DNA of 64,000 nt from Flavobacterium johnsoniae UW101 (GTDB lineage: Bacteria; Bacteroidota; Bacteroidia; Flavobacteriales; Flavobacteriaceae). The notes below the pieces were generated by a model. It made no database searches. It saw only the letters and a list, made by a program, of their open reading frames with translations, and was not told where the DNA came from. Positions 8,411-17,502 of this stretch are shown here, one piece after another (position 1 is the stretch's first letter; every line of letters starts with the position of its first letter). The translations under genes were made by a program, and so were the position numbers. The stretch lies in contig NC_009441.1 of the NCBI RefSeq assembly GCF_000016645.1, forward strand, positions 868,001 through 932,000. The letters are read 5' to 3'.

Positions 8411-10207
8411 ATGAAGAAGATTCGTAACTTTTGCATTATTGCACACATTGACCACGGTAAAAGTACATTGGCGGACAGATTACTAGGCGCAACACAAACC
8501 GTTACAGCTCGTGAAGAAAAAGCACAATTGCTTGACAACATGGACCTGGAGCGCGAACGTGGTATTACCATAAAAAGTCACGCCATTCAAATGGAATACA
8601 AATACAAAGGCGAAGAATATATCTTAAACTTAATTGATACCCCGGGACACGTTGACTTTTCATACGAAGTTTCAAGATCTATTGCTGCCTGCGAAGGTGC
8701 GCTTTTGATTGTAGATGCGGCTCAGAGTATTCAGGCACAAACGATTTCAAATTTATATTTGGCTCTTGAAAACGACTTAGAAATTATTCCGGTTTTAAAC
8801 AAAGTTGATTTACCAAGTGCTAATCCAGAAGAAGTAAGCGACGATATCATCGATTTATTAGGATGTAAATTAGAAGATATTATTCATGCTTCGGGAAAAA
8901 CTGGTTTTGGTGTTGAAAATATTTTGGCAGCAATTATTGAAAAAATCCCTCCTCCAAAAGGGGATCCGGAAGAACCATTACAAGCTTTGATTTTTGACTC
9001 GGTTTACAATCCGTTCCGCGGTATTGAGGTAATCTTTAGAGTTGTAAATGGTGAAATCAAAAAAGGCCAGAAAATTAAATTCATGGCTACTGATAACGAA
9101 TATTTTGCTGACGAAATTGGAACTTTAAAATTAAATCAGGTTCCTAAAAATGTGGTTTCGGCAGGAGATGTTGGTTATTTGATTTCTGGAATTAAAGAAG
9201 CCCGCGAAGTAAAAGTGGGTGATACAATTACAGATGCAAAAGTACCAACTACCAATATGATTACTGGTTTTGAGGATGTAAAACCAATGGTATTTGCCGG
9301 AATTTATCCTGTTGACACAGAAGATTACGAAGATTTACGTTCTTCTATGGAAAAATTACAGCTTAATGATGCTTCATTAGTTTTTACTCCTGAAAGTTCT
9401 GCTGCATTAGGATTCGGTTTCCGCTGCGGATTCTTAGGAATGCTTCACATGGAAATTATCCAGGAACGTTTAGAGCGCGAATTCGATATGACTGTAATTA
9501 CAACAGTTCCTAACGTTTCGTATTTGGCTTACACTAAAAAAGAACCTGAAAAAGCATTAATTGTAAATAATCCTTCAGATTTACCGGAACCTTCAAAACT
9601 AGACAGAGTTGAAGAGCCTTTTATTAAAGCTACAATTATTACAAAAGCTGATTTCGTTGGAAACGTAATGAGTTTATGTATCGAAAAACGTGGTTTAATT
9701 ACCAACCAAACCTATTTAACAACAGAACGTGTTGAGTTAAACTTTGATATGCCTTTGGCCGAAATTGTATTCGATTTTTACGATCGTTTAAAAACAGTTT
9801 CTAAAGGTTATGCTTCTTTTGACTACTCTCCTATTGGAATGAGAACTTCAAAATTAGTGAAACTTGACGTTCTTTTAAATGCACAAACGGTTGATGCACT
9901 TTCTGCATTGATCCATGAAGATAACGCGTACAACATCGGTAAAAAAATGACCGAGAAATTACGTGAGTTGATTCCGAGACAGCAATTCGATATTCCAATT
10001 CAGGCAGCAATTGGAGCAAAAATTATCGCTCGTGAAACGATTAAAGCGCTTCGTAAAGACGTTACCGCAAAATGTTACGGTGGAGATATTTCACGTAAAC
10101 GTAAACTTCTTGAAAAACAGAAAAAAGGTAAAAAACGTATGCGTCAGGTAGGAAACGTTGAAATTCCGCAAGAAGCATTTATGGCTGTTTTGAAATTGAA
10201 TGACTAA
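8411..10207 (+). CDS. lepA: Elongation factor 4 (LepA), ribosome back-translocating GTPase
   Basis: 598 residues, the normal length for LepA. The GTPase domain shows the P-loop [10 protein letters not shown], the switch I segment [21 protein letters not shown] and NKVD. The central domain includes [23 protein letters not shown] and the C-terminal LepA-specific domain ends [24 protein letters not shown]. The protein acts on stalled ribosomes. It appears monocistronic: a hairpin terminator at 10251-10282 follows. Confidence 0.98.
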   Translation: MKKIRNFCIIAHIDHGKSTLADRLLGATQTVTAREEKAQLLDNMDLERERGITIKSHAIQMEYKYKGEEYILNLIDTPGHVDFSYEVSRSIAACEGALLIVDAAQSIQAQTISNLYLALENDLEIIPVLNKVDLPSANPEEVSDDIIDLLGCKLEDIIHASGKTGFGVENILAAIIEKIPPPKGDPEEPLQALIFDSVYNPFRGIEVIFRVVNGEIKKGQKIKFMATDNEYFADEIGTLKLNQVPKNVVSAGDVGYLISGIKEAREVKVGDTITDAKVPTTNMITGFEDVKPMVFAGIYPVDTEDYEDLRSSMEKLQLNDASLVFTPESSAALGFGFRCGFLGMLHMEIIQERLEREFDMTVITTVPNVSYLAYTKKEPEKALIVNNPSDLPEPSKLDRVEEPFIKATIITKADFVGNVMSLCIEKRGLITNQTYLTTERVELNFDMPLAEIVFDFYDRLKTVSKGYASFDYSPIGMRTSKLVKLDVLLNAQTVDALSALIHEDNAYNIGKKMTEKLRELIPRQQFDIPIQAAIGAKIIARETIKALRKDVTAKCYGGDISRKRKLLEKQKKGKKRMRQVGNVEIPQEAFMAVLKLND

Positions 10208-10250
10208 ATTTAGCATTAAGATTTAAGTACTAAATAGTAAGAATATATAC

Positions 10251-10282
10251 AAACCCGATGACTAATGTTGTCGGGTTTTTGT
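10251..10282 (+). terminator. Rho-independent terminator after lepA
   Basis: Arms AACCCGA and TCGGGTT with a 12-base loop and a T tract, 44 bp after the lepA stop. Confidence 0.85.
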
Positions 10283-10476
10283 TTGAAAATACTTAATTAT
10301 TATCCATTTCAAAAACCAAATTATCTTAAAATACTCTCAAAAATAAACAGGGAAATACTTATAAAAAAGTAAGATTATTAACTCAATAGCTTCTTTTTTA
10401 ATTCATTCGATTAGGATTCTTAAAAGTTTTAACATTAAAATATAGCTTTAATCTTACAACTTTTAAAACTAATATC

Positions 10477-11094
10477 ATGAAAACTAGATTTTTTATTATT
10501 TTATCAATGCTGACTTTCTCATTTGCAAATGCACAGCAGGATGAAGTCGATTCTGAAATGAACTCTGCAAAAGGCGTTACCTTTCAACAAGGTGATATGA
10601 TTCTCGAAGGTTCTATAAAAATTAGTACCGGAGGCGAAAATGATTATTATGGGTTCAGTCCAAAGTTTGGCTATTTATTGAATGACAAATTTGCAGTTGG
10701 AGCAAAAATAGATTACTCCAGTAATAAAGAAGAAGCAACAGGTATTAAAACCAATGTATTCGGAATTGGCGCTTTTGCTCGTTATTATTTCTTGGAATTG
10801 GACAAAAAACGTTTGAAAACGTATGCTGAAGTTGGTTTAGGTTATGGAAGAAACAAAACCGAAACACCGCTGGCCGGCAGTGATACTGATAACAGCTTAA
10901 CTGCTGATATTAATGTGGGATTAAATTACTTTGTAACTAAAAACATCGCAGTGACTTTTGTTTTGGCAAATGTTTTGGCCTACAACAGTGTTTCTCCAGA
11001 AAATGGTCCATCATCTGATACTTTTCAATTAAACATCAATTTATTTGAGAACATTTTCGATCAGCCTCAATTTGGAGTTTTGTACAGATTTTAA
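10477..11094 (+). CDS. Outer-membrane beta-barrel protein, OmpW/OmpA-barrel-like, function unknown
   Basis: 205 residues with a clear signal peptide (MKTRFFIILSMLTFSFANAQ). The mature part alternates hydrophobic and polar residues in strand-sized blocks (FSPKFGYLLNDKFAVGAKIDY, KTYAEVGLGYGRN, LTADINVGLNYFVTKNIAV) and ends with the aromatic FGVLYRF, as outer-membrane barrels do. It is likely a small eight-stranded barrel. It is flanked by terminators on both sides and so stands alone. No substrate or partner is suggested by the context. Confidence 0.8.
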   Translation: MKTRFFIILSMLTFSFANAQQDEVDSEMNSAKGVTFQQGDMILEGSIKISTGGENDYYGFSPKFGYLLNDKFAVGAKIDYSSNKEEATGIKTNVFGIGAFARYYFLELDKKRLKTYAEVGLGYGRNKTETPLAGSDTDNSLTADINVGLNYFVTKNIAVTFVLANVLAYNSVSPENGPSSDTFQLNINLFENIFDQPQFGVLYRF

Positions 11095-11120
11095 TTCATT
11101 TCTACGATTTATTAAAAAAA

Positions 11121-11149
11121 GCTGTTCCAGTTTGGAACAGCTTTTTTTA
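11121..11149 (+). terminator. Terminator after the outer-membrane barrel gene
   Basis: Arms GCTGTTCC and GGAACAGC with a 5-base loop followed by seven T. Confidence 0.9.
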
Positions 11150-11171
11150 TTTTCTTTACTTTTTTCATTTG

Positions 11172-11179
11172 TATCTTTG
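11172..11179 (+). promoter_or_regulatory. Candidate -7 box (TATCTTTG) for the WYL regulator
   Basis: Matches the Bacteroidota -7 consensus TAnnTTTG, about 57 bp before the start codon. It is directly followed by a degenerate second copy in 8-bp phase (AATCTTTA). No TTG element stands at ideal spacing. Confidence 0.45.
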
Positions 11180-11202
11180 AATCTTTAAAGCTGTAAAAAA
11201 TG

Positions 11203-11234
11203 CTTAGCTGCTCAGAACCTTAGAATCTTAAAAG
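11203..11234 (+). repeat. Four tandem degenerate octamers (CTTAGnnn) before the WYL regulator start codon
   Basis: CTTAGCTG, CTCAGAAC, CTTAGAAT and CTTAAAAG follow each other without gaps and end two bases before the ATG at 11237. A related octamer array precedes thiL. Confidence 0.6.
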
Positions 11235-11236
11235 AA

Positions 11237-12196
11237 ATGCTAGACGAAACCCCAAAACGATTTGATAGAATTGTTGCCATTCTGATTCAATTACAATCAA
11301 AAAAAATTGTAAAAGCACAGGAATTGGCAGATCGTTTTGAATGCAGTTTAAGAACGATTTACAGGGATATTCGAACTCTCGAAGCTTCTGGAGTTCCTAT
11401 TTACAGTGAAGCTGGAGTTGGTTATGCTTTAATGGACGGGTATAGACTGCCTCCTGTAATGTTTACCCGCGAAGAAGTAAGCAGTTTTATTGCTGCCGAA
11501 AAACTAATGCAAAAGTTTACTGATCCTTCTTTGGGAACACACTACGCATCTGCGATGTACAAACTGAAAGCTGTTTTAAGAAGTAATGACAAAGATTATC
11601 TTTCGAACATCGAATCCAGAATTGTAATGCAGGATGCAGAACCAATGTTTAATGATAATTCGCCAAATACATTGGCAGTTCTTTTTGAAGGAATCGCAGA
11701 GAAAAAGCAAATTCTTTTAACTTATAAAACTTTTGACAAAGAGGAAACTACGCAACGAAATTTAGAACCTGTTGGCGTTTTTCATGATAATAACAATTGG
11801 TATTTTTTGGGATACTGCCATCTTAGAAAAGATTATCGACAGTTTAGAACCGACAGAATTCAGGAAATTAAAAAAACAGATTTTGATTTTACGATCGAAC
11901 ACGATGCACTGGAAACCTACTTAACTAAAACTGAAACCTGCCCAACAACAAAAGTTCGTCTTTTAATTGATCGCAAAATCGCAAGATATTTGGCAACAGA
12001 GAGAAAATATCATGGTTTTATTTCACAAAAAGAAGCTGGCGAAAAAATAGAAATGACTTTTATGTCAAGGGATATTGATAATGCATTCCCAAGATGGTTT
12101 CTTATGTTTGGAGATTATGCCGAGATTATGGAACCTGAAATATTAAAAACCAATGTTCTGAAATTATTAGAAATTAACAGACAAAGGCTTGTATAG
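11237..12196 (+). CDS. HTH and WYL-domain transcriptional regulator (YafY family)
   Basis: 319 residues. The N-terminal helix-turn-helix of HTH_11/DeoR type is clear (RIVAILIQLQSKKIVKAQELADRFECSLRTIYRDIRTLEASGVPI). The ligand-binding WYL domain spans roughly residues 140-220 (WYFLGYCHLRKDYRQFRTDRI), followed by a C-terminal WCX region. Such proteins sense small ligands or nucleic acids. It converges on two DinB-fold genes across a shared terminator. YafY-type regulators are often found near DinB genes, so these may be its targets, which is an inference. Confidence 0.9.
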   Translation: MLDETPKRFDRIVAILIQLQSKKIVKAQELADRFECSLRTIYRDIRTLEASGVPIYSEAGVGYALMDGYRLPPVMFTREEVSSFIAAEKLMQKFTDPSLGTHYASAMYKLKAVLRSNDKDYLSNIESRIVMQDAEPMFNDNSPNTLAVLFEGIAEKKQILLTYKTFDKEETTQRNLEPVGVFHDNNNWYFLGYCHLRKDYRQFRTDRIQEIKKTDFDFTIEHDALETYLTKTETCPTTKVRLLIDRKIARYLATERKYHGFISQKEAGEKIEMTFMSRDIDNAFPRWFLMFGDYAEIMEPEILKTNVLKLLEINRQRLV

Positions 12197-12200
12197 AAAA

Positions 12201-12236
12201 AACTCCTGATAGAATTATCTTCAGGAGTTTTTTTTT
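12201..12236. terminator. Bidirectional terminator between the WYL regulator and the first DinB gene
   Basis: Arms ACTCCTGA and TCAGGAGT with a 10-11-base loop, T-rich on the right and A-rich on the left, between convergent genes. Confidence 0.85.
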
Positions 12237-12238
12237 AT

Positions 12239-12736
12239 CTATTTCTGTTTAACAACATTATAAAAATTGTAATCTGTATTTGAGGCATCTGTAATGCCAA
12301 TATTTCGTCCCATTGTTACAATCTGTCCTCTATGATAAGTTCCATGATTAATAACCTGGATTAAATACTCAGAAATTGGCAGTTCGCACTCAAACCACGG
12401 ATTAGTGATTTTAACTTCTTTAACCAAATCTTCTTCTGACAATGAATTAATAAGATGTTTCAATTTTGCAGATGAATTTAAAAGCCCGTCGAATATTTCT
12501 TCTTTCGATAATTCATTTTCTGTTTTCTTTTCAGACATTGCAGTCTCTGAAATTACAGAAAACCAATATTCTTCAGTTGACCAAATATGATCGAGGGTTT
12601 TCATAATTGTCGAGAAACTCGAAGGAACTTCGGCATAGAGCAAATCATCTGGCTTTGGCGACAGCCAGTTTACAAATTGCTGGTTTACCCATAAATTGTA
12701 ATCTGCATAATTTGACATTATCTTTTTTAAACTCAT
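12239..12736 (-). CDS. DinB-superfamily metal-binding protein
   Basis: 165 residues, a DinB four-helix bundle. The expected metal-binding histidines are visible: His50 (TLDHIW) and the pair His131/His135 in HGTYHRGQ. Proteins of this fold include thiol-dependent S-transferases and many of unknown function; some are induced by DNA damage. The gene lies 46 bp downstream of a second DinB-fold gene on the same strand and is probably co-transcribed with it. Confidence 0.88.
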   Translation of the reverse strand: MSLKKIMSNYADYNLWVNQQFVNWLSPKPDDLLYAEVPSSFSTIMKTLDHIWSTEEYWFSVISETAMSEKKTENELSKEEIFDGLLNSSAKLKHLINSLSEEDLVKEVKITNPWFECELPISEYLIQVINHGTYHRGQIVTMGRNIGITDASNTDYNFYNVVKQK

Positions 12737-12782
12737 GGTTCTTAATTTTAGATTTGTTTATAAAGTTATGAAAATCACAGAA

Positions 12783-13262
12783 TTATCTTTCCCAAAAAAA
12801 AGGTGGTTCAATGTTTAAAGCTCGTAAATATACGTATGCCTGTCCGCGGTGATGAACTTCGTTATCAATAAAATACAAGATATTTTGAATAACAGGAAAT
12901 TCATACTGCCCAAAAAGATTAAAGGTTTCACTGAAATCTTCAATAGATAATTGTTCCCAATATTTATTGATTTCTTCTGTTGCCTCATCCCATTTTTCAA
13001 GATACTGCGCTTTAAAAACGAGTTTTTCTGCTCCTTCTGAAAAAGGTGCAGTTTCTTTAGTTACAATTCCTTTCAAACCCGGACCTGCAATAGCTAAAAG
13101 TTCATCAACTAATTTTGCAAAAGGACGCATACCGCCAATTGAAAACTCAAAGAAATCTTTTTCAGGAAAAAGTTCAATTAAACGACGCGTAAGTGCGCGG
13201 TGTCCCTGCCAGTGTTTTAATAAATCTTCTGAAGTAATTACTTGTGCTTCTAACGTTTTCAT
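12783..13262 (-). CDS. DinB-fold protein, second copy, with altered metal site
   Basis: 159 residues, DinB-like, ending in the characteristic EVHHRGQAYVYLRALNIEPPFFWER region. His138 aligns with the last His of the canonical triad, but the position four residues earlier is Asn, and the helix-2 position has Asp in KLVDELL. The site may therefore be remodelled, or it may use His137. It is unrelated in detail to the neighbouring DinB copy, so this is not a recent duplication. It is the first gene of a likely two-gene operon. Confidence 0.85.
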   Translation of the reverse strand: MKTLEAQVITSEDLLKHWQGHRALTRRLIELFPEKDFFEFSIGGMRPFAKLVDELLAIAGPGLKGIVTKETAPFSEGAEKLVFKAQYLEKWDEATEEINKYWEQLSIEDFSETFNLFGQYEFPVIQNILYFIDNEVHHRGQAYVYLRALNIEPPFFWER

Positions 13263-13395
13263 AATTTTTAAGTTTTTAAATTTCTACAATTCAAAATTAA
13301 AATGGGCCGGTGACAACAGTTTGTCAGCAGGAAAAAATAATTTTAAAAATATTTTCTCTGTCCTAGAAAAGCACCGCAATGCAGTGAGAAAAAAA

Positions 13396-13419
13396 CTTAG
13401 AACCTTAGCTTCTTAGTCC
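13396..13419 (+). repeat. Three tandem degenerate octamers (CTTAGnnn) upstream of thiL
   Basis: CTTAGAAC, CTTAGCTT and CTTAGTCC in perfect 8-bp phase. A further array in the same phase length follows at 13453-13492 (ACCTTTGT, ACCTTTGC, TCCTTACA, AACTTTGG, AACTCAGA). Confidence 0.6.
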
Positions 13420-13434
13420 CGATAGCTATCGGGA
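13417..13434. repeat. Perfect 18-bp palindrome TCCCGATAGCTATCGGGA
   Basis: Perfectly self-complementary, in the spacer upstream of thiL, with no T tract, so it is not a simple terminator. It resembles short palindromes scattered in Flavobacterium spacers, and only one copy is in this window. Confidence 0.7.
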
Positions 13435-13459
13435 TTAGTATCTTTAAAAAAAACCTTTG

Positions 13460-13467
13460 TACCTTTG
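13460..13467 (+). promoter_or_regulatory. Candidate -7 box (TACCTTTG) for thiL
   Basis: Matches TAnnTTTG about 30 bp before the thiL ATG and is part of the octamer-phased array. No TTG at ideal spacing was seen. Confidence 0.4.
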
Positions 13468-13496
13468 CTCCTTACAAACTTTGGAACTCAGAAAAA

Positions 13497-14543
13497 ATGA
13501 TCGAAGATAAAAATCCGCAACGCACCAGCATATCACAATTAGGCGAGTTTGGCTTAATTGAGCATTTAACACGAAACTTTGATGTTACACAAGAATCTAC
13601 TTTAAAAAGTATTGGCGACGATGCAGCTGTTCTTGATTTTAAAGACAAAAAAACCGTTATTTCAACCGATTTATTAATTGAAGGTGTTCACTTTGATCTG
13701 GCTTATATGCCTTTGAAACATTTAGGTTATAAAGCAGTTATAGTAAACCTGTCTGATATTTGCGCCATGAATGCAAAACCAACTCAAATTACAGTTTCAG
13801 TTGCTGTTTCTAATCGCTTTCCTTTGGAAGCTTTAGAAGAATTATTTGAAGGTATTACACATGCAGCAAAAGAATACAAAGTAGATGTTATTGGCGGCGA
13901 TACTACCTCATCTCAAAAAGGATTAATTATAAGTATTACAGCAATTGGTGAAGCTGATGAAAATGAAATTGCTTACCGAAACGGTGCCAAACAAACCGAT
14001 TTACTGGTTGTAACGGGAGATATTGGCGCAGCTTATATGGGATTACAGGTTTTAGAGCGTGAAAAACAGGTTTTTCAGGTAAATCCAAACAGTCAGCCGG
14101 ATTTAGATCCTTATACGTATTTGGTCGAAAGACAATTAAAACCAGAAGCCAGAACAGATGTTCGTACACTTTTGCATGCCCTTGAAATTAAACCAACTTC
14201 AATGATTGATATTTCTGATGGTTTATCTTCAGAGATTATACATTTGTGCAAACAGTCAAAAGTGGGCTGTAATTTATATGAAGATAAACTTCCGTTAGAT
14301 CCTCAGTTTATTTCGACTTGCGAAGAGTTTAATATCGACAGCACAACCGTTGCCATTAACGGCGGAGAGGACTATGAACTCCTTTTTACGATTGATATTA
14401 ATGATTTTGATAAGATAAAAGGAAATCCAAACTTTTCTATCATTGGCCACATGGCAGATGAAAGCGAAGGAATTCATTTGGTAACCCGTGCTAATACTAA
14501 GATTGCTTTAAAAGCACGCGGCTGGGATGCTTTGAGTGAATAA
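13497..14543 (+). CDS. thiL: Thiamine-monophosphate kinase
   Basis: 348 residues. It phosphorylates thiamine monophosphate to thiamine diphosphate, the last step of the thiamine cofactor pathway. The family's ATP and metal motifs are present: SIGDDAAVLD near residue 40, STDLLIEGVHFDL, the glycine-rich VIGGDTTSSQKG, and the later MIDISDGLSSEI and NGGEDYELLFT. It is a member of the PurM/ThiL fold. The gene is monocistronic, followed by a terminator at 14575-14610; no other thi genes are in the window. Confidence 0.97.
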   Translation: MIEDKNPQRTSISQLGEFGLIEHLTRNFDVTQESTLKSIGDDAAVLDFKDKKTVISTDLLIEGVHFDLAYMPLKHLGYKAVIVNLSDICAMNAKPTQITVSVAVSNRFPLEALEELFEGITHAAKEYKVDVIGGDTTSSQKGLIISITAIGEADENEIAYRNGAKQTDLLVVTGDIGAAYMGLQVLEREKQVFQVNPNSQPDLDPYTYLVERQLKPEARTDVRTLLHALEIKPTSMIDISDGLSSEIIHLCKQSKVGCNLYEDKLPLDPQFISTCEEFNIDSTTVAINGGEDYELLFTIDINDFDKIKGNPNFSIIGHMADESEGIHLVTRANTKIALKARGWDALSE

Positions 14544-14574
14544 ATTCAGTCTCAGTATTCAGTCTCAGTTTATA

Positions 14575-14610
14575 AAACCTGATAGAATTAGATTCTGTCA
14601 GGTTTTATTT
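14575..14610 (+). terminator. Terminator after thiL
   Basis: Long hairpin, AACCTGATAGAAT pairing with ATTCTGTCAGGTT with a single mismatch, then a T-rich run. Confidence 0.85.
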
Positions 14611-14653
14611 TTATGTATTTAAATCTAAGATCTACATTCGTAAATCTAAAATT

Positions 14654-15352
14654 TTAAAACAGCCCTTTGCTTTTGGCTTCTTTAACTAAATCGTCATCTG
14701 AGCCTGATCGCACTTTAAGGAGTTCTTTAAGGCTTACTCTTCGTTTTTCAATTTCGGTTAAAGAAATGGGGATATATTGAGGCATTTCAGATACTTCAGT
14801 ACCTTTTGACAAGTGAAATAAAATTTGTTTATCAAACTCATCTATTTCTATTGAATTGTGCGGTGACTGATTGAGCATTTTAACTACTGACTGACTGTAA
14901 TATTTTTGATTGTTCATTACTTTATCAAAAGCCAGAAGCAGCTCATCAAAAGTAAGGTCATTTTTAATTATCAATCCGTTTGGATTAATTGTCCTTATAA
15001 TTGTTTTTATCTTGAGCAGTTCTGTGTACATTGTCAAGAGAATGATCTTGCAATATGGCATTTTTTTCATGATAAGTTTAGCAAGGTCTTCGCCAGAAAA
15101 AAGATTTTTTTCTTCGTAAGCCGGCATACTGATATCCAGAAAAGCAATTTCAAACTGCGGCGTGTTTTGATTTTCCAGCAAATCATAAGCCGATCTGCAA
15201 TCATGAGCCTGTGCTATTTCAAACTCATATTCATTGGTTTTATAGCGGGTTATAGCATTTTTGTATCCTTCAATTATAAAAGGATGATCATCTACAATTA
15301 AGATGTTAGGCTTAATTAATTCCGAAATTGGGGATTTCAAATTAAATGTCAT
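14654..15352 (-). CDS. Response regulator, receiver plus degenerate LuxR-like output
   Basis: 232 residues from the ATG at 15350-15352; the longer frame extends into the upstream kinase gene and has no better start. The receiver has the acidic pair DD (21-22), the phospho-acceptor Asp73 in FLDISMPAY and a Lys in GLIIKND. The C-terminal 60 residues are helical (FDKQILFHLSKGTEVSEMP) in the place of a NarL-type HTH, but the recognition helix region is poorly conserved. The start codon overlaps the stop of the histidine kinase gene by 11 bp, which shows translational coupling and a cognate pair. Confidence 0.88.
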   Translation of the reverse strand: MTFNLKSPISELIKPNILIVDDHPFIIEGYKNAITRYKTNEYEFEIAQAHDCRSAYDLLENQNTPQFEIAFLDISMPAYEEKNLFSGEDLAKLIMKKMPYCKIILLTMYTELLKIKTIIRTINPNGLIIKNDLTFDELLLAFDKVMNNQKYYSQSVVKMLNQSPHNSIEIDEFDKQILFHLSKGTEVSEMPQYIPISLTEIEKRRVSLKELLKVRSGSDDDLVKEAKSKGLF

Positions 15353-17399
15353 TTTTCTGCAGGTTAATTTTTTGATCAATTGGAACTTTAACTACAAGAA
15401 GTGTCCCTTCTCCTTTGGCAGATTTTATAGCTGCTGTGCCCTTACATTCTGCTGCTCTATATTCGATATTATGCAAACCTATACCATTTTTTGTACGTCT
15501 TACATTAAATCCAACTCCATCGTCAAAAATTGATAAAACCAAATGATCGATTTCACTTTTAAACTCTACTTTAATTGTATCTGCCTTGGCATATTTATTA
15601 CAATTTTGAAGCGCTTCCTGAATTATTCTATATAAATTAATCTTTACAATATTGTTTACAAGCTCCCATTTTATATGCGAATCAAAAGAAGTTTCCAGTT
15701 TTGAAGGATACGTATTTTTTTGATTATCAAATAACTTATTTAAAATTACTACAAAATTATTAATTAATTCAGATTTTTCCCTATTTAAGTCATGCGAAAT
15801 CTCACGTATGTCTTCTTCAATATGTTTCAGCTCGGCTAAATATTTCCTGCGTTTTTCTGCTGCTTCTGCTTCATCAATTTTATCCAAACTGTCTAAACTA
15901 ATTCTAACTCCAAACATTCTGCCTAGAACTCCATCGTGTAATTCCTGGGCTACTTTTTTCTTTTCTTTAATTCGGGTTAATTCAATTTCATTCTGCTGTG
16001 AAATCATTAAATTGTAAATATCTTCATTTGCAATTTGCTGCTGCTGTTTAAAAAGCAGTTCTCTGTTTTTTGCCTGCTGCGTTTTGTAAACATAGAAAAA
16101 TAAACCAATCAAAGTACAGATACTGAAAACATAAATCAGGGTTTTGTTTTTTTCCTGCAGGCTGGAATTTTGGTCTTTTATTTCGTTGGTTTCGTATTCT
16201 ATACGAGAGAATTTCTCTCCCATATTTCGCTCTGCTTTAAGCATTTTATCATTAAGAAGAATGTATTCTCTGGAATATTTTGCAGCATTTTTAGGATCAA
16301 CAACAGCAATTTGTTTTAATGCTTGCAGTGTATTATTTAGTTTATCTGACGAACGGGAAAGAAGTAAGGCTTGTTTGGAAAGCTGAATTGCTTTAAAAGT
16401 ATCTTTTTTAAAAGCATAATATTCAGACAAATGAATTTGATTGGATATTTTAGCCATTCTCATCCCTAAACTATCCCTAATTTTCATAGATCTGTAAAAC
16501 AAATCTGGAAGCCCTTCCATATTTCTGGATTTTAATTTAGAATATGCTAAATTATCCAGTAGCATGGCATATAATATTGTCTTTTCTTCAAATAGATTTT
16601 TTTCCTGTAATCCTTTTTGAAAATAAGGTATTGCCTGTTTATAATCTTTCATACGCATATAAACAAAACCTATATTATTAAATGAAGTAGCTTTTAACTG
16701 CAGATCCAATGGTATTGTTTTATCCGTAAGTGTATTAAGAGCTTTGTTTTGAAATTCTAACGCTTTACTATATTCTTCTTTTTCGTTGTTTAAAATTCCT
16801 AAAAGATTGTAACATTCATAAAGTAGATCATTTACATCTTTTTGTTCTTTTAATATACTAAGCGCCTTAAAAACAGATATTTCACTTTCAAAAAAATCTC
16901 CTTCATTATATTGTAAACTGGCTTTACTCAATAATGTTTTAGATAAATTATATTTATCATTAATCTGTAAATAAATTTTTTGCGCTTTAAAATAATTTCT
17001 AAAAGCGCTGTCTGAAACTAATTGTGCTCCGTAATAATCTCCTAAATATGTATAAGCTTTTGCAATGCTTGAAGAATCTTTAGCACTCATTGATCGTTCT
17101 AAAATCAGCTGTGATATTGTTTTATATGACTTTAAATCATTCATATTATAATATCTATTAGCCACTTTAAATAGGTTGATCCTGTTAACTGAATCATTTT
17201 TTTCATCAACGATAATTGAAAATGCTTTCTGGGCATACTTCTGCTTGAAATCATAACTCAAATTAATATCATTTGCCAGTGACAAATAAACAGGAAGACT
17301 ATCCTTTTGAGAAATGATATTTTTATCTAGATGACTTTTCTTATTGCAACTAAGAAAGATCATAAAAAGAAACAATAATATTTGGCAATATCTTTTCAA
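15342..17399 (-). CDS. TPR-repeat sensor histidine kinase (HisKA_3 / NarL-partner type)
   Basis: 685 residues. The N-terminus has a signal peptide with a lipobox-like LSC before NKKSH. It is followed by at least five TPR-like repeats (for example SFNNIGFVYMRMKDYKQAIPYFQKG), a transmembrane helix near residue 425 (LIYVFSICTLIGLFFYVY), a coiled coil, the HisKA_3 phospho-acceptor region (VAQELHDGVLGRMFG) and a HATPase domain (FDDGVGF, NGIGLHNI, GEGTLL). It would sense a periplasmic or envelope signal through the TPR domain and phosphorylate the overlapping regulator at 14654-15352. A TATTTTTG box lies on the minus strand at 17419-17426. Confidence 0.93.
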   Translation of the reverse strand: MKRYCQILLFLFMIFLSCNKKSHLDKNIISQKDSLPVYLSLANDINLSYDFKQKYAQKAFSIIVDEKNDSVNRINLFKVANRYYNMNDLKSYKTISQLILERSMSAKDSSSIAKAYTYLGDYYGAQLVSDSAFRNYFKAQKIYLQINDKYNLSKTLLSKASLQYNEGDFFESEISVFKALSILKEQKDVNDLLYECYNLLGILNNEKEEYSKALEFQNKALNTLTDKTIPLDLQLKATSFNNIGFVYMRMKDYKQAIPYFQKGLQEKNLFEEKTILYAMLLDNLAYSKLKSRNMEGLPDLFYRSMKIRDSLGMRMAKISNQIHLSEYYAFKKDTFKAIQLSKQALLLSRSSDKLNNTLQALKQIAVVDPKNAAKYSREYILLNDKMLKAERNMGEKFSRIEYETNEIKDQNSSLQEKNKTLIYVFSICTLIGLFFYVYKTQQAKNRELLFKQQQQIANEDIYNLMISQQNEIELTRIKEKKKVAQELHDGVLGRMFGVRISLDSLDKIDEAEAAEKRRKYLAELKHIEEDIREISHDLNREKSELINNFVVILNKLFDNQKNTYPSKLETSFDSHIKWELVNNIVKINLYRIIQEALQNCNKYAKADTIKVEFKSEIDHLVLSIFDDGVGFNVRRTKNGIGLHNIEYRAAECKGTAAIKSAKGEGTLLVVKVPIDQKINLQKNDI

Positions 17400-17440
17400 T
17401 ACAGATTGTGAATTTCACCAAAAATACTAAAACTATAAAC

Positions 17441-17471
17441 ACAAAAAAAGCTGTCAAAAATTTGACAGCTT
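17441..17471 (-). terminator. Terminator for the small exported protein gene
   Basis: Arms AGCTGTCAAA and TTTGACAGCT, followed on the minus strand by seven T. Confidence 0.85.
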
Positions 17472-17502
17472 AAATATTTTTTGTAAATATTTTATTTCAA
17501 AC

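Noticed and set aside
12967..13416. 149-codon plus-strand frame antisense to the second DinB gene
   Set aside because: Overlaps a well-supported gene on the other strand and runs into spacer; composition is that of a shadow frame.
14545..14568. Short direct repeat TTCAGTCTCAG (two copies) after thiL
   Set aside because: Two 11-base copies just downstream of a stop codon with no further structure; too little to support a function.
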